The notes below the pieces were generated by a model. That model was not told the DNA's origin and ran no database searches. It saw only the letters and a program-made list of their open reading frames with translations. Both the position numbers and the translations under genes were made by a program. From the NCBI GenBank assembly GCA_023411175.1, contig JAEYPB010000074.1, positions 1 through 27,314 of the forward strand: a DNA stretch of 27,314 bases. Direction: 5' to 3'. This document shows, one piece after another, positions 6,497 to 13,509 of the stretch. Positions within the stretch are counted from its first letter, which is position 1; each line of letters opens with the position of its first letter. Origin of the DNA: Bacillota bacterium (lineage in GTDB: Bacteria; Bacillota; Clostridia; Christensenellales; Aristaeellaceae).

Positions 6497-7641
6497 TGGT
6501 CGCCGTTAGAAACATCAGGCTCTGCACCAAGGATTGCCTTTGCCTGTACGTCTGCCCGACCGGGGCGACGGACACCGAGAACAGCGTCATCGACGTTGTG
6601 AAATGCACCGGCTGCGGCGTATGCGCGGCCGCCTGCCCGTCCGGCGCGATCTCGATGGTGCCCGAGGAATACCCGCCGCAGCAGCCGAAGACCGAACCGG
6701 TCACGCTGGCGCTGCGCTCGCTCCTTCGCAGCAAGGCACGGCAGGAGGCCGTTGCCGCCGCCTTGCCTGGAAAGCTCGCCGCGGCGGTGGAGAAGTCCAG
6801 CCGCATCATGGCGGAGGACCTGATCCGTGAATCCGGCTACATGCTGCCGCAGAGTGGCAACACGCATGAATTTCTTTCCTCGCTGCTTGCTTCGTCCCAA
6901 CCGGAAGGTTTCCCGGCAGAGGCTGTCAGGAAGCTGCTGGACAGGATCAAACCAAACGAAAAGACGGAGGAGAAGCCGATGGAGAGGTGGAAATGCTCGG
7001 TCTGCGGTTACGTTCATGAAGGCCCCATGCCCGAGGACTTCACCTGTCCCCGCTGCAGGCAGCCCCGAAGTGTCTTTGTAAAGATCGAGGAGAAGCCCGC
7101 TGCCGCAAACAAGTACGCCGGAACCAAGACCGAGAAGAACCTGGCGGAAGCATTCGCCGGCGAGAGCCAGGCCCGCAACAAGTACACCTACTTCGCCGAG
7201 GTCGCGAAGCGCGAGGGCTTTGAGCAGCTGGCGGAGATCTTCCTCAAGACCGCGGGCAACGAGAAAGAGCATGCGCAGATCTGGTTTGAGGAGCTGGGCC
7301 ATCTGGGGAAGACAGCCGAGAACCTCCTGGCCGCGGCCGAGGGTGAGCACTACGAGTGGACGGACATGTACGACCGGTTCGCGAAGGATGCCGAATCGGA
7401 GGGCTTCCCGGAGCTCGCGCAGCGCTTCCGGCGCGTGGCGGCCATCGAGAAATCCCACGAGGAGCGCTACCGCGCGCTGCTCAAGAATGTCGAGATGCAG
7501 CGGGTGTTCGAGAAGGGCGAAGAGGCCATGTGGGAATGCCGCGTCTGCGGCCATCTGGTCATGGGCAAGAAAGCCCCGGAGATCTGCCCCGTCTGCAAGC
7601 ACGGCCAAAGCTTCTTCGAAGTCCGGAAAGAAAACTATTAG
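6496..7641 (+). CDS. ferredoxin - rubredoxin - rubrerythrin - rubredoxin multidomain protein
   Basis: The 381-residue chain has, in order: a ferredoxin-like region with C10, C14, C16, C20 (non-standard spacing) and C37, C40, C43, C47 (standard); a helical linker to about 155; a rubredoxin-like knuckle (C167, C170, C184, C187); a ferritin-like diiron rubrerythrin domain with motifs AEAFAGESQARNKY, NEKEHA, AAEGEHYEW and IEKSHEERY; and a final rubredoxin-like knuckle (CRVC ... CPVC). Rubrerythrins reduce hydrogen peroxide in anaerobes. The ATG at 6496 overlaps the previous stop. GGAGGAG at 6966-6972 precedes an in-frame ATG at 6979, which would start a free rubrerythrin of about 220 residues. 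Confidence 0.85.
   Translation: MVAVRNIRLCTKDCLCLYVCPTGATDTENSVIDVVKCTGCGVCAAACPSGAISMVPEEYPPQQPKTEPVTLALRSLLRSKARQEAVAAALPGKLAAAVEKSSRIMAEDLIRESGYMLPQSGNTHEFLSSLLASSQPEGFPAEAVRKLLDRIKPNEKTEEKPMERWKCSVCGYVHEGPMPEDFTCPRCRQPRSVFVKIEEKPAAANKYAGTKTEKNLAEAFAGESQARNKYTYFAEVAKREGFEQLAEIFLKTAGNEKEHAQIWFEELGHLGKTAENLLAAAEGEHYEWTDMYDRFAKDAESEGFPELAQRFRRVAAIEKSHEERYRALLKNVEMQRVFEKGEEAMWECRVCGHLVMGKKAPEICPVCKHGQSFFEVRKENY
6966..6981 (+). promoter_or_regulatory. internal ribosome site and ATG ahead of the rubrerythrin part
   Basis: GGAGGAG at 6966-6972, six bases, then ATG at 6979, codon 162 of the long frame. The ATG is the first residue of the rubredoxin knuckle MERWKCSVCG, a natural start for a rubrerythrin-type protein. 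Confidence 0.5.
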
Positions 7642-7663
7642 TGGAGCAACGCGGGGTCAATGA

Positions 7664-7716
7664 AAAGTCCGGCGGTGGTCAACGTGGCCGCCGCCGGACT
7701 TTACCTGGGTTTTTTT
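7664..7716. terminator. bidirectional intrinsic terminator between convergent transcripts
   Basis: AAAGTCCGGCGG (7664-7675) pairs perfectly with CCGCCGGACTTT (7691-7702) around a 15-nt loop. The A/T ends of the stem serve both directions, and TTTTTTT follows at 7710-7716 on the plus strand. It lies between the rubrerythrin-chain stop and the end of the minus-strand permease gene. Confidence 0.85.
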
Positions 7717-7724
7717 GCGCGTGG

Positions 7725-8264
7725 TTACGCCTGCTTGGACTGGTTCAGCACGTACACCTCGCCTTGCTGCACGGCGTTCAGCGACTTCTGTGTGACTGTC
7801 GCGATGGCGACGATGCCGACGATGCTCAGGCCCAGCCGAACCAGCATGAAATGGAAGCCGAGGCTCGCGGCCTCGAAGGTCAATAGCGGGATCTTCGTCG
7901 TCGACCATGCGCCGATGAAGATAAACACATTCATAAGGCTGCTACCCTTTTTGAGCATTACACCGGCGACGGGAAACGCCGCGTACAACGGGCCCGCGGC
8001 CGCGGAGCCCAACAGGAACGCGATCATCGCGCCTTTGATGCCGGAGCCCTTTCCTGTGTACCGTATCATCGTCGCGCGGTCCACCCATACATCAAGCAGG
8101 CCCAATAGCACAAAAATCGGCGGTATGACCGACAGCATTTCGACGAGGTTCTGCTTTGTGAGATCCAGCGACTTCAGGCCGATTTCCGGCATCGCCAGGC
8201 CCGCCACGACATTGACCGCCAGCAAAATTAAAAACACCCGGTAACGCTTGATGAAGTCTTTCAT
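7725..8264 (-). CDS. DUF318/ArsP-type permease, C-terminal half (second gene of a split pair)
   Basis: This 179-residue membrane protein has about four hydrophobic segments: residues about 10-25, 45-60, 80-105 and 145-160. It shows features of pfam03773 (predicted permease, ArsP_1) such as LLGSAAAGPLYAAFPVAG and VFIGAWSTTKIPLL. Full-length family members have about eight to ten segments, so this is a half-length protein. Its ATG directly follows the TAA of the other half (TAAATG), so the two are surely cotranslated and probably form a heterodimer. Some relatives export organoarsenicals, but no arsenic gene is present here and the substrate is unknown. Confidence 0.75.
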   Translation of the reverse strand: MKDFIKRYRVFLILLAVNVVAGLAMPEIGLKSLDLTKQNLVEMLSVIPPIFVLLGLLDVWVDRATMIRYTGKGSGIKGAMIAFLLGSAAAGPLYAAFPVAGVMLKKGSSLMNVFIFIGAWSTTKIPLLTFEAASLGFHFMLVRLGLSIVGIVAIATVTQKSLNAVQQGEVYVLNQSKQA

Positions 8265-8741
8265 TTACATCACCATCCCGATCACAAATGCCGCAATCAG
8301 CGAAAACACAAACGCCGACACATTTCGGATGATGGTCGCGCGCTTGCCGAACGTCTTCACTTCCAGAGGCATGGTGACGATGCCCACCATCATCAGCGTG
8401 GAGACGAACGCTGCGATCTGCATATAGCCCGCCCCATTCTTGAGGAGCGCGGCGGCTAGCGGGAAGGCGACGAATCCCGGAATCAGCGTGATCGAGCCGA
8501 TGATTGATGCCGCCAGCACACCCCAGAGGCCGGAGCTCGTTCCCAGCAGCTTCGTGATCGTCTCAGGACTTAATATGGCCAGCGCTAAGCCGGTCAGGAT
8601 CAGGATGGAGAGGAACTGCGGCAGGATGTTCTCAAACGCCTTCCACGCTTTCTTGAGCGCCATTTTGGTCTTGGCGCGGTCCTTGAAGAACGATACCGCA
8701 AGGCCCGTGATGGCGAGTCCGTACAGGATGTAGGTAAACAT
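8265..8741 (-). CDS. DUF318/ArsP-type permease, N-terminal half (first gene of a split pair)
   Basis: This 158-residue membrane protein has an N-terminal segment (YILYGLAITGLAVSF), a charged cytosolic stretch (KDRAKTKMALKKAWKAFENI) and three further segments. The last includes SIIGSITLIPGFVAFPLAAA, the conserved permease motif with GF-AFPLA. The pattern parallels the partner gene's AAAGPLYAAFP, the mark of an internally duplicated permease family. The ribosome site is weak (GAAG ahead of the ATG at 8741). A 14-bp palindrome lies 10 bases upstream of the start and may control expression. Confidence 0.75.
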   Translation of the reverse strand: MFTYILYGLAITGLAVSFFKDRAKTKMALKKAWKAFENILPQFLSILILTGLALAILSPETITKLLGTSSGLWGVLAASIIGSITLIPGFVAFPLAAALLKNGAGYMQIAAFVSTLMMVGIVTMPLEVKTFGKRATIIRNVSAFVFSLIAAFVIGMVM

Positions 8742-8751
8742 GGATTTACTT

Positions 8752-8765
8752 CAGCGTATACGCTG
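8752..8765. promoter_or_regulatory. 14-bp perfect palindrome upstream of the split permease
   Basis: CAGCGTATACGCTG is a perfect palindrome 10 bases before the permease start codon (minus strand). It is a candidate operator overlapping the leader; its regulator is unknown. The rest of the 418-base gap 8742-9159 holds a second palindrome, one clear plus-strand promoter and a leader hairpin, and no convincing gene. Confidence 0.4.
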
Positions 8766-8941
8766 TCACCTTTCTTATGGAATTACAGTACTGGACCATA
8801 TCATGCCTTTGTATCGGCGGGTTCCATCGGGCCTGCGCCGACCATCAGTTTTTCCAGCATGGCACTTACCGTGGTCGTGCAGCGCGGCAAAAACAAATCG
8901 CGTCTGAAGCGGCGTTGCGAGATGCTTGGATATAGTTTACA

Positions 8942-8958
8942 CGAAAATGGAATTTTCG
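8942..8958. promoter_or_regulatory. palindrome CGAAAAT-GGA-ATTTTCG
   Basis: Perfect 7-bp arms with a 3-bp spacer. On the minus strand it falls between a possible -35 (TTGTCG) and -10 (TAAACT) 17 bp apart, so it may be an operator inside a promoter directed toward the permease genes. Confidence 0.35.
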
Positions 8959-9050
8959 ACAAGGTAAAGAACACGTAGAGAAATCGGAACAAAGGAATGT
9001 CGTCGCTCTGGGAAGCCGAAATCATGGCGGACCGGAAACAAAACAAATAG

Positions 9051-9080
9051 ATGCCACAAACCTGGTGCGCGTGATATAAT
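9051..9080 (+). promoter_or_regulatory. promoter of the crp-type regulator / nucleoside operon
   Basis: A perfect -10 TATAAT at 9075-9080 lies 18 bp after ATGCCA (9051-9056, 4 of 6 matches to TTGACA). Transcription should begin near 9087. Confidence 0.6.
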
Positions 9081-9091
9081 AATTTCATACA

Positions 9092-9113
9092 AAAGAGGAC
9101 GCGTGTCCTTTTT
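9092..9113 (+). promoter_or_regulatory. leader hairpin with T-run near the transcription start
   Basis: AAAGAGGAC (9092-9100) pairs with GTCCTTTTT (9105-9113) around the loop GCGT, with one G-U pair. Its 3' side is T-rich, so it may act as an attenuator. It would also bury an AGAGGA ribosome site and a GTG at 9103 if translation began there. Confidence 0.35.
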
Positions 9114-9159
9114 ATCTGAAGCTAACTTTGATAAGATGACGTTGCCGAGCGGAGGGCGT

Positions 9160-9807
9160 ATGGACGAGCTGTATGTTATGACGGAGATGCCCAGCTGGCT
9201 CAAAGCCAACAGCCGCACGGTGCGGTTTGGGCAGGGGCAGTTCATCTTACACCAAAATGATCCCGTTAATCGTATTTACGTGGTCAAGCGGGGCACGGTG
9301 ATCATCCTTTGCATCGACGAAAAGGGCCAGGAGCGCAAGGTGGTGCTGGTGCCCGAGGGGGGCACTGTGGGGGAGATGGAGGCGATGGTGGGCACCGAGC
9401 GGGCGGTGTACTCCGCCAAGGCCTTCACCGACTGCGAGTTGGCGGCGCTTTCGGTGGACGAGTTCATGCGCTGGATTGGGGAGGACATGCGCGCCCTCCG
9501 GCAGCTGGCGTTTGCGCTGTCCCACAAGCTGTACGCCGCCTCATCGCAGTCGGCGCAGTACGTGTCGCTCAGCGCCAGCGAGCGCCTGGCGTCGGCGCTG
9601 GCGGCGATGGGGCCTGGCACGGTGCGGCATTCTCGCCAGGAGCTGGCGGAAGCCTGCGCGGCCAGCGTGCGCACCATCAACCGATCGATTACTCGGCTGG
9701 AGGCAATCGGCGCGCTTTCGCGCGCGCGGGGGAAGCTGACGCTTTCGGCACGCCAGATAAAGGCGCTTCAAACATATGTTGTAAGGCAAGGGGAGGACGG
9801 ACCATGA
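9160..9807 (+). CDS. Crp/Fnr-family transcriptional regulator
   Basis: The protein is 215 residues from ATG 9160, which follows GGAGGG and aligns with the usual MDELY-like start; GTG 9103 in the same frame would add 19 residues. The N-terminal cyclic-nucleotide-binding fold shows GQFILHQNDP, VYVVKRGTV-like strands and GGTVGEMEAMVG. The C-terminal winged helix-turn-helix shows SRQELAEACAASVRTINRSI. It lacks the N-terminal cysteine set of Fnr, so an effector other than a [4Fe-4S] cluster is expected. The stop overlaps the nucleoside hydrolase start (ATGA), so it probably controls the nucleoside operon that follows. Confidence 0.85.
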   Translation: MDELYVMTEMPSWLKANSRTVRFGQGQFILHQNDPVNRIYVVKRGTVIILCIDEKGQERKVVLVPEGGTVGEMEAMVGTERAVYSAKAFTDCELAALSVDEFMRWIGEDMRALRQLAFALSHKLYAASSQSAQYVSLSASERLASALAAMGPGTVRHSRQELAEACAASVRTINRSITRLEAIGALSRARGKLTLSARQIKALQTYVVRQGEDGP

Positions 9808-10754
9808 TTGATTTAATCCTAGACTGTGATCCGGGGCACGACGATGCAATTGCGATTCTATTGGCGTCACGCGCCGACAGCATTCGACTTCTCGGAGTGA
9901 CCACGGTGGCCGGAAACAGTTATGTTGAGAATACCACCGTCAACGCGCGCAAGGTGTTGGATTATGCGGGCGTGACCGACGTTCCGGTGCATCAGGGCGC
10001 AGGCAAGCCTTTGATGCACGAGCTGTACCGGCTGACCGGCGCGATCATCCACGGGGAGGATGGGCTTGGCGGACCCTCGATTCCCCCGGCGGTGACGCCC
10101 ATCGCCCAGGGGCATGCGGTGGACTTCATCGTCGATACGCTGCGCACGCACGAGGGGCCGGTGACGCTGGTGGCGATAGGGCCGCTGACCAACATTGCGA
10201 TGGTGGTGACGCGGGCGCCGGAGCTTTTGCACAAGGTGGACAAGCTGGTGATCATGGGCGGTGCGATCCGGGATCCGGGCAACATTACCTCGGCCGCCGA
10301 GTTCAACATCTACGTCGATCCCGAAGCCGCGAAGATCGTGTTTCAAAGCGGCATGAATATCTACCTTAACACGCTCGACATCTCGATGAAGGCGGTGTTC
10401 TATGCTGCCGACATTGAGCGCATTCGTGCCCAGGGCGGTCCGGTGTCCACGCTGGTGGCCGAGCTATTGGATTTCTTTGGGCAAACCCATGTGGACCACT
10501 TCGGCTTTCTGGCCTGCCCGATCCACGACGCGCTGTGCATTGGTTGCCTGATTGACGAGAAGCTGGTTGCTTGGGAACACACCTACGTGGACATTTCGGT
10601 CGCCGACCCCATAACGCGGGGTGAGACTGTAGCCGACCTTTGGGGCATTACGGGCTATATGCGAAATTGCCACATTTCGGTCAAGGTCGACCGGGAGCGG
10701 TTCGTAAATATGATCACGGAGCACATGAAAATGCCCTACGTTTCCAAGCGCTGA
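9804..10754 (+). CDS. nucleoside hydrolase (inosine-uridine preferring type)
   Basis: This 316-residue protein has the N-terminal calcium/substrate motif DCDPGHDDAIAI (residues 7-18). It also has TTVAGNSYVENTT, the GPLTNIAMV core segment, VIMGGAI with an Asn-containing AEFNIYVDPEA, and a C-terminal CPIHDALC holding the likely catalytic-region His. The length matches the family (300-330). It hydrolyses the N-glycosidic bond of ribonucleosides to ribose and base in the cytosol. Its place directly before a BMP-family nucleoside importer supports nucleoside salvage or catabolism. The GGGGAGGACGG ribosome site lies inside the crp-type gene. Confidence 0.9.
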   Translation: MIDLILDCDPGHDDAIAILLASRADSIRLLGVTTVAGNSYVENTTVNARKVLDYAGVTDVPVHQGAGKPLMHELYRLTGAIIHGEDGLGGPSIPPAVTPIAQGHAVDFIVDTLRTHEGPVTLVAIGPLTNIAMVVTRAPELLHKVDKLVIMGGAIRDPGNITSAAEFNIYVDPEAAKIVFQSGMNIYLNTLDISMKAVFYAADIERIRAQGGPVSTLVAELLDFFGQTHVDHFGFLACPIHDALCIGCLIDEKLVAWEHTYVDISVADPITRGETVADLWGITGYMRNCHISVKVDRERFVNMITEHMKMPYVSKR

Positions 10755-10761
10755 ATGATTT

Positions 10762-10788
10762 TGCGCGCGAGATGCGCGCAGGCATCTC
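10762..10788 (+). promoter_or_regulatory. two mutually exclusive hairpins ahead of the binding-protein gene
   Basis: TGCGCGC (10762-10768) can pair with GCGCGCA (10774-10780). Alternatively GAGATGC (10769-10775) pairs with GCATCTC (10782-10788). The two stems share bases and cannot coexist. They fill most of the 57-base gap after the nucleoside hydrolase gene. Confidence 0.3.
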
Positions 10789-10811
10789 AATAATCGAAGG
10801 AGGCGTCTTTC

Positions 10812-11897
10812 ATGAAACTTCATCGCATCCTGTCCCTTGCGCTGGCGCTCGTCATGGTTCTTTCGTTGGTCGCCGTGGGGGCGGCTGCCGAACAAGACAA
10901 GCTCAAGGTGATCTGCCTGCTCAATGGCAACCTGGGCGACAAGTCGTTCTTTGACTCGGCCGCGCGCGGCGTGCAGTTGATCAACGACAACCTTTCGGAC
11001 AAGGTGGAAGCCAGCTACGTGGAGATGGGCTTTGATTCGTCTGTTTGGGGCACCACGCTGGCCGACGTATCCGAGGGCGACTTCGATGTGGTCATCGTGG
11101 GTACCTACCAGGTGCAGGACCTGCTGCAGGAGATCGCGCCGCAGCACCCGGAGAAGAAGTACATCATCTTCGACTCGGCGGTGGATTACACGGCAGGCGA
11201 CATTAACAACGTCTACTCGATCCTGTTCAAGCAGAACGAGGCCAGCTACCTGGCAGGCGTGCTGGCCGCTCTGTCGGCCCAAGCGCAGGGCAAGGACAAG
11301 ATCAGCGCCGTGGGCGGCATGGAGATTCCGGTCATCAATGACTTCATCGCGGGCTACATTCAGGGTGCAACCGACACCGTGCCCGGCATGAAGGTGATCG
11401 TGTCGTATGTGGGCAACTTCTCCGACACCGCGACGGCCAAGGACCTGGCGGAGATCCAGTTCCGCGCAGGCTCGGCGGTGGGCTTCAACGTGGCGGCGCA
11501 GGCCGGCCTGGGCCTGATTCAGGCAGCGTCTGATTCGGGCGCGCTGGCGGTGGGCGTGGATGCCGACCAATCGGAGGCGTTTGCGGCAGACGGAGACCAG
11601 AAGCTGGCGGGCTGCGTAATCAGCTCGGTGCTAAAGAACATCGACGAGGTGCTGTACCTGAGCATTCAGCGCCATCTGGAAGGAACGTTGCCCTATGGCC
11701 AGGCAGAGAACCTGGGCATGAACGAGAAGGCGGTCGGCCTCGCCGACAACCAGACCTACCAGGGCCTGACCACCGAGGAGACCCGCGCAGCGGTCGCGGC
11801 GGCTGCGGAGAAGATCAACGCGGGCGAGATTACGGTGGTCAGCGCGTTCAACGCCGACTTCGACGCGGCCGGCTACATTGCCGCCGTTCAACCCTAA
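10812..11897 (+). CDS. BMP-family ABC transporter substrate-binding protein (nucleoside type)
   Basis: The 361-residue precursor has a signal peptide: MKLHR, a hydrophobic core to about residue 22, then AVGAAA as a likely signal peptidase I site. No lipobox Cys is present, although homologues in Gram-positive bacteria are usually lipoproteins. The mature part has BMP/PnrA features: LLNGNLGDKSFFDSAARG near the start, KKYIIFDSAVDY, NVYSILFKQNEASYLAGVLAA, and a C-terminal VGVDADQSE. Members bind purine nucleosides. The strong AAGGAGG site lies eight bases before the ATG. An intrinsic terminator follows, which should raise its level over the membrane subunits. Confidence 0.9.
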   Translation: MKLHRILSLALALVMVLSLVAVGAAAEQDKLKVICLLNGNLGDKSFFDSAARGVQLINDNLSDKVEASYVEMGFDSSVWGTTLADVSEGDFDVVIVGTYQVQDLLQEIAPQHPEKKYIIFDSAVDYTAGDINNVYSILFKQNEASYLAGVLAALSAQAQGKDKISAVGGMEIPVINDFIAGYIQGATDTVPGMKVIVSYVGNFSDTATAKDLAEIQFRAGSAVGFNVAAQAGLGLIQAASDSGALAVGVDADQSEAFAADGDQKLAGCVISSVLKNIDEVLYLSIQRHLEGTLPYGQAENLGMNEKAVGLADNQTYQGLTTEETRAAVAAAAEKINAGEITVVSAFNADFDAAGYIAAVQP

Positions 11898-11906
11898 ATC
11901 GGTAGT

Positions 11907-11938
11907 GGGGCGGCGGGCCAAGCCCGCTGCCCCTTTTT
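11907..11938 (+). terminator. intrinsic terminator/attenuator between binding protein and ATPase
   Basis: GGGGCGGCGGGC (11907-11918) pairs with GCCCGCTGCCCC (11922-11933), 12 bp with one G-U, loop CAA, followed by TTTTT (11934-11938). It starts 9 bases after the binding-protein stop and should let only part of transcription continue. Confidence 0.85.
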
Positions 11939-11958
11939 CCTGCGAAAGGATGCTGAGG

Positions 11959-13509
11959 ATGGCGCGACTATTGGAGATTGCGGGCATTTCGAAGATCTAC
12001 GGCAACGGGATCTACGCCAACCGCAACGTGAATTTTTCGGTGGATGCGGGCGAAATTCACGCGCTGGTGGGTGAGAACGGCGCGGGCAAATCGACGCTCA
12101 TGAAGATAATCTATGGCCTCGAGCAGCCCGATATGGGCGAGATCCGGCTGCGCGGCGAGCGCGTTCGGTTTCATTCGCCGGAGGACGCGATGCGCCAAGG
12201 CATCGGCATGGTCCACCAGCATTTCATGCTGGTGGAGTCGATGTCCATCGTAGAAAACGTGACGCTGGGGTTCGAGCCGTCGCGCCTGGGCTTTATAAAC
12301 CGAGCGCAGGCGCGAGAGCGCGTGCGCGAGTTCGCGCGGATTTTCGACCTCGAGGAAGACTTGAGCACGAAGGTCAGCGACCTGCCGGTAGGGATCAAGC
12401 AGAAGGCGGAGATCGTCAAGGCGATGTACCGGGGCGCGAAGATTCTGATCCTGGACGAGCCCACGGCGGTGCTGACGCCCCAGGAAACGTCAGAGCTTTT
12501 TGTTAAGCTCAAGGAGCTCAAGACGCGCGGTTATACGATAATCTTCATCTCCCACAAGCTGCGCGAGATCATGGATCTGTGCGACCGTGTCAGCATCATG
12601 CGCAAGGGCGAGATGGTGGAGACGGTGAACGTCCGGGACGTCACCCAGCAGCAGATTTCCGAAAAGATGGTGGGCGCGCAGTTTTCCGAGCGGCTGGACA
12701 AGTCGCCCGCCCGGCCGGACGGGACGGTGCTTCGGGTGCAAGGCGCCGTCTACATCGACAGATTCGGCAAGCGTGCGGTCGACGGGGTGTCGATCTCGGT
12801 ACGCGCGGGTGAGATCGTGGGCATAGCCGGGGTGGAGGGCAACGGGCAAAACGAGCTGGTGGAGATGATCTTTGGGCTTAAGAGCCCGTCGTCCGGGGTG
12901 ATCGAGCTGGCGGGACGGGATATCCGGGGCTTGAGCGTGCGGGCGATGCGGGCGCTGGGCGCGGCCTATGTTCCGGCCGATCGGATGACGCTGGGTCTTT
13001 CCAAGACGATGAGCATCGAGGAAAACTTGCTGGCAACCAAGCTTGACGACCGTTCGATGTACCGTTCGGGGCTGCTCAGCAAGCGGAGCGTGCGTACGAT
13101 GGCGGAGGGTCTGGTGAACGAGTATCAGATCAAGTGCGCTTCCCCTGCGACCGAAGTTGAGATGCTGTCGGGCGGCAATATGCAAAAGGTGGTGGTGGCG
13201 CGCGAGTTCACACAGCGCGCCCGGCTGTACGTGGTGGAGCAGCCCACCCGCGGCATCGACGTAGGCGCGGCGCATCTGGTCCATGAGCAGCTGCTGCGCC
13301 TGCGCGAGGCTGGCTGTGCGATCCTGCTGGTCTCGGCCGACCTCGACGAGCTGTTCAAGCTCTCGGATAGCCTCTTGGTGATGTACGCCGGCCGCGTCAG
13401 CGCCTATTTTGAGGAGGCGCAGGGCGTGACGGAGACGGAGATCGGCCATTACATGCTGGGCGTCAAGCGCCATAGCGACGAGGAAATCGGGAGGGCGGCA
13501 CATGCATAG
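11959..13509 (+). CDS. BMP-type nucleoside ABC transporter, double ATP-binding protein
   Basis: This 516-residue protein has two fused nucleotide-binding domains. The first has Walker A GENGAGKST (38-46), a variant signature LPVGIKQKAEI and Walker B ILILDEPTA. The second has a degenerate P-loop region GVEGNGQNELVEMI, signature LSGGNMQKVVVAREF and VVEQPTRGIDVGA, as in RbsA-like and nucleoside ATPases. ATG 11959 is chosen because GAAAGGA sits eight bases before it; ATG 11950 abuts that site. It energises the two permeases that follow. Its end overlaps the first permease by eight bases. Confidence 0.92.
   Translation: MARLLEIAGISKIYGNGIYANRNVNFSVDAGEIHALVGENGAGKSTLMKIIYGLEQPDMGEIRLRGERVRFHSPEDAMRQGIGMVHQHFMLVESMSIVENVTLGFEPSRLGFINRAQARERVREFARIFDLEEDLSTKVSDLPVGIKQKAEIVKAMYRGAKILILDEPTAVLTPQETSELFVKLKELKTRGYTIIFISHKLREIMDLCDRVSIMRKGEMVETVNVRDVTQQQISEKMVGAQFSERLDKSPARPDGTVLRVQGAVYIDRFGKRAVDGVSISVRAGEIVGIAGVEGNGQNELVEMIFGLKSPSSGVIELAGRDIRGLSVRAMRALGAAYVPADRMTLGLSKTMSIEENLLATKLDDRSMYRSGLLSKRSVRTMAEGLVNEYQIKCASPATEVEMLSGGNMQKVVVAREFTQRARLYVVEQPTRGIDVGAAHLVHEQLLRLREAGCAILLVSADLDELFKLSDSLLVMYAGRVSAYFEEAQGVTETEIGHYMLGVKRHSDEEIGRAAHA

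Noticed and set aside
7660..8244. 194-codon plus-strand frame over the split permease
   Set aside because: It begins inside the bidirectional terminator and is antisense to a clear membrane protein.
8801..9088. 95-codon minus-strand frame in the regulatory gap
   Set aside because: No ribosome site, no family features and poor codon pattern; it crosses the palindrome and promoter elements.
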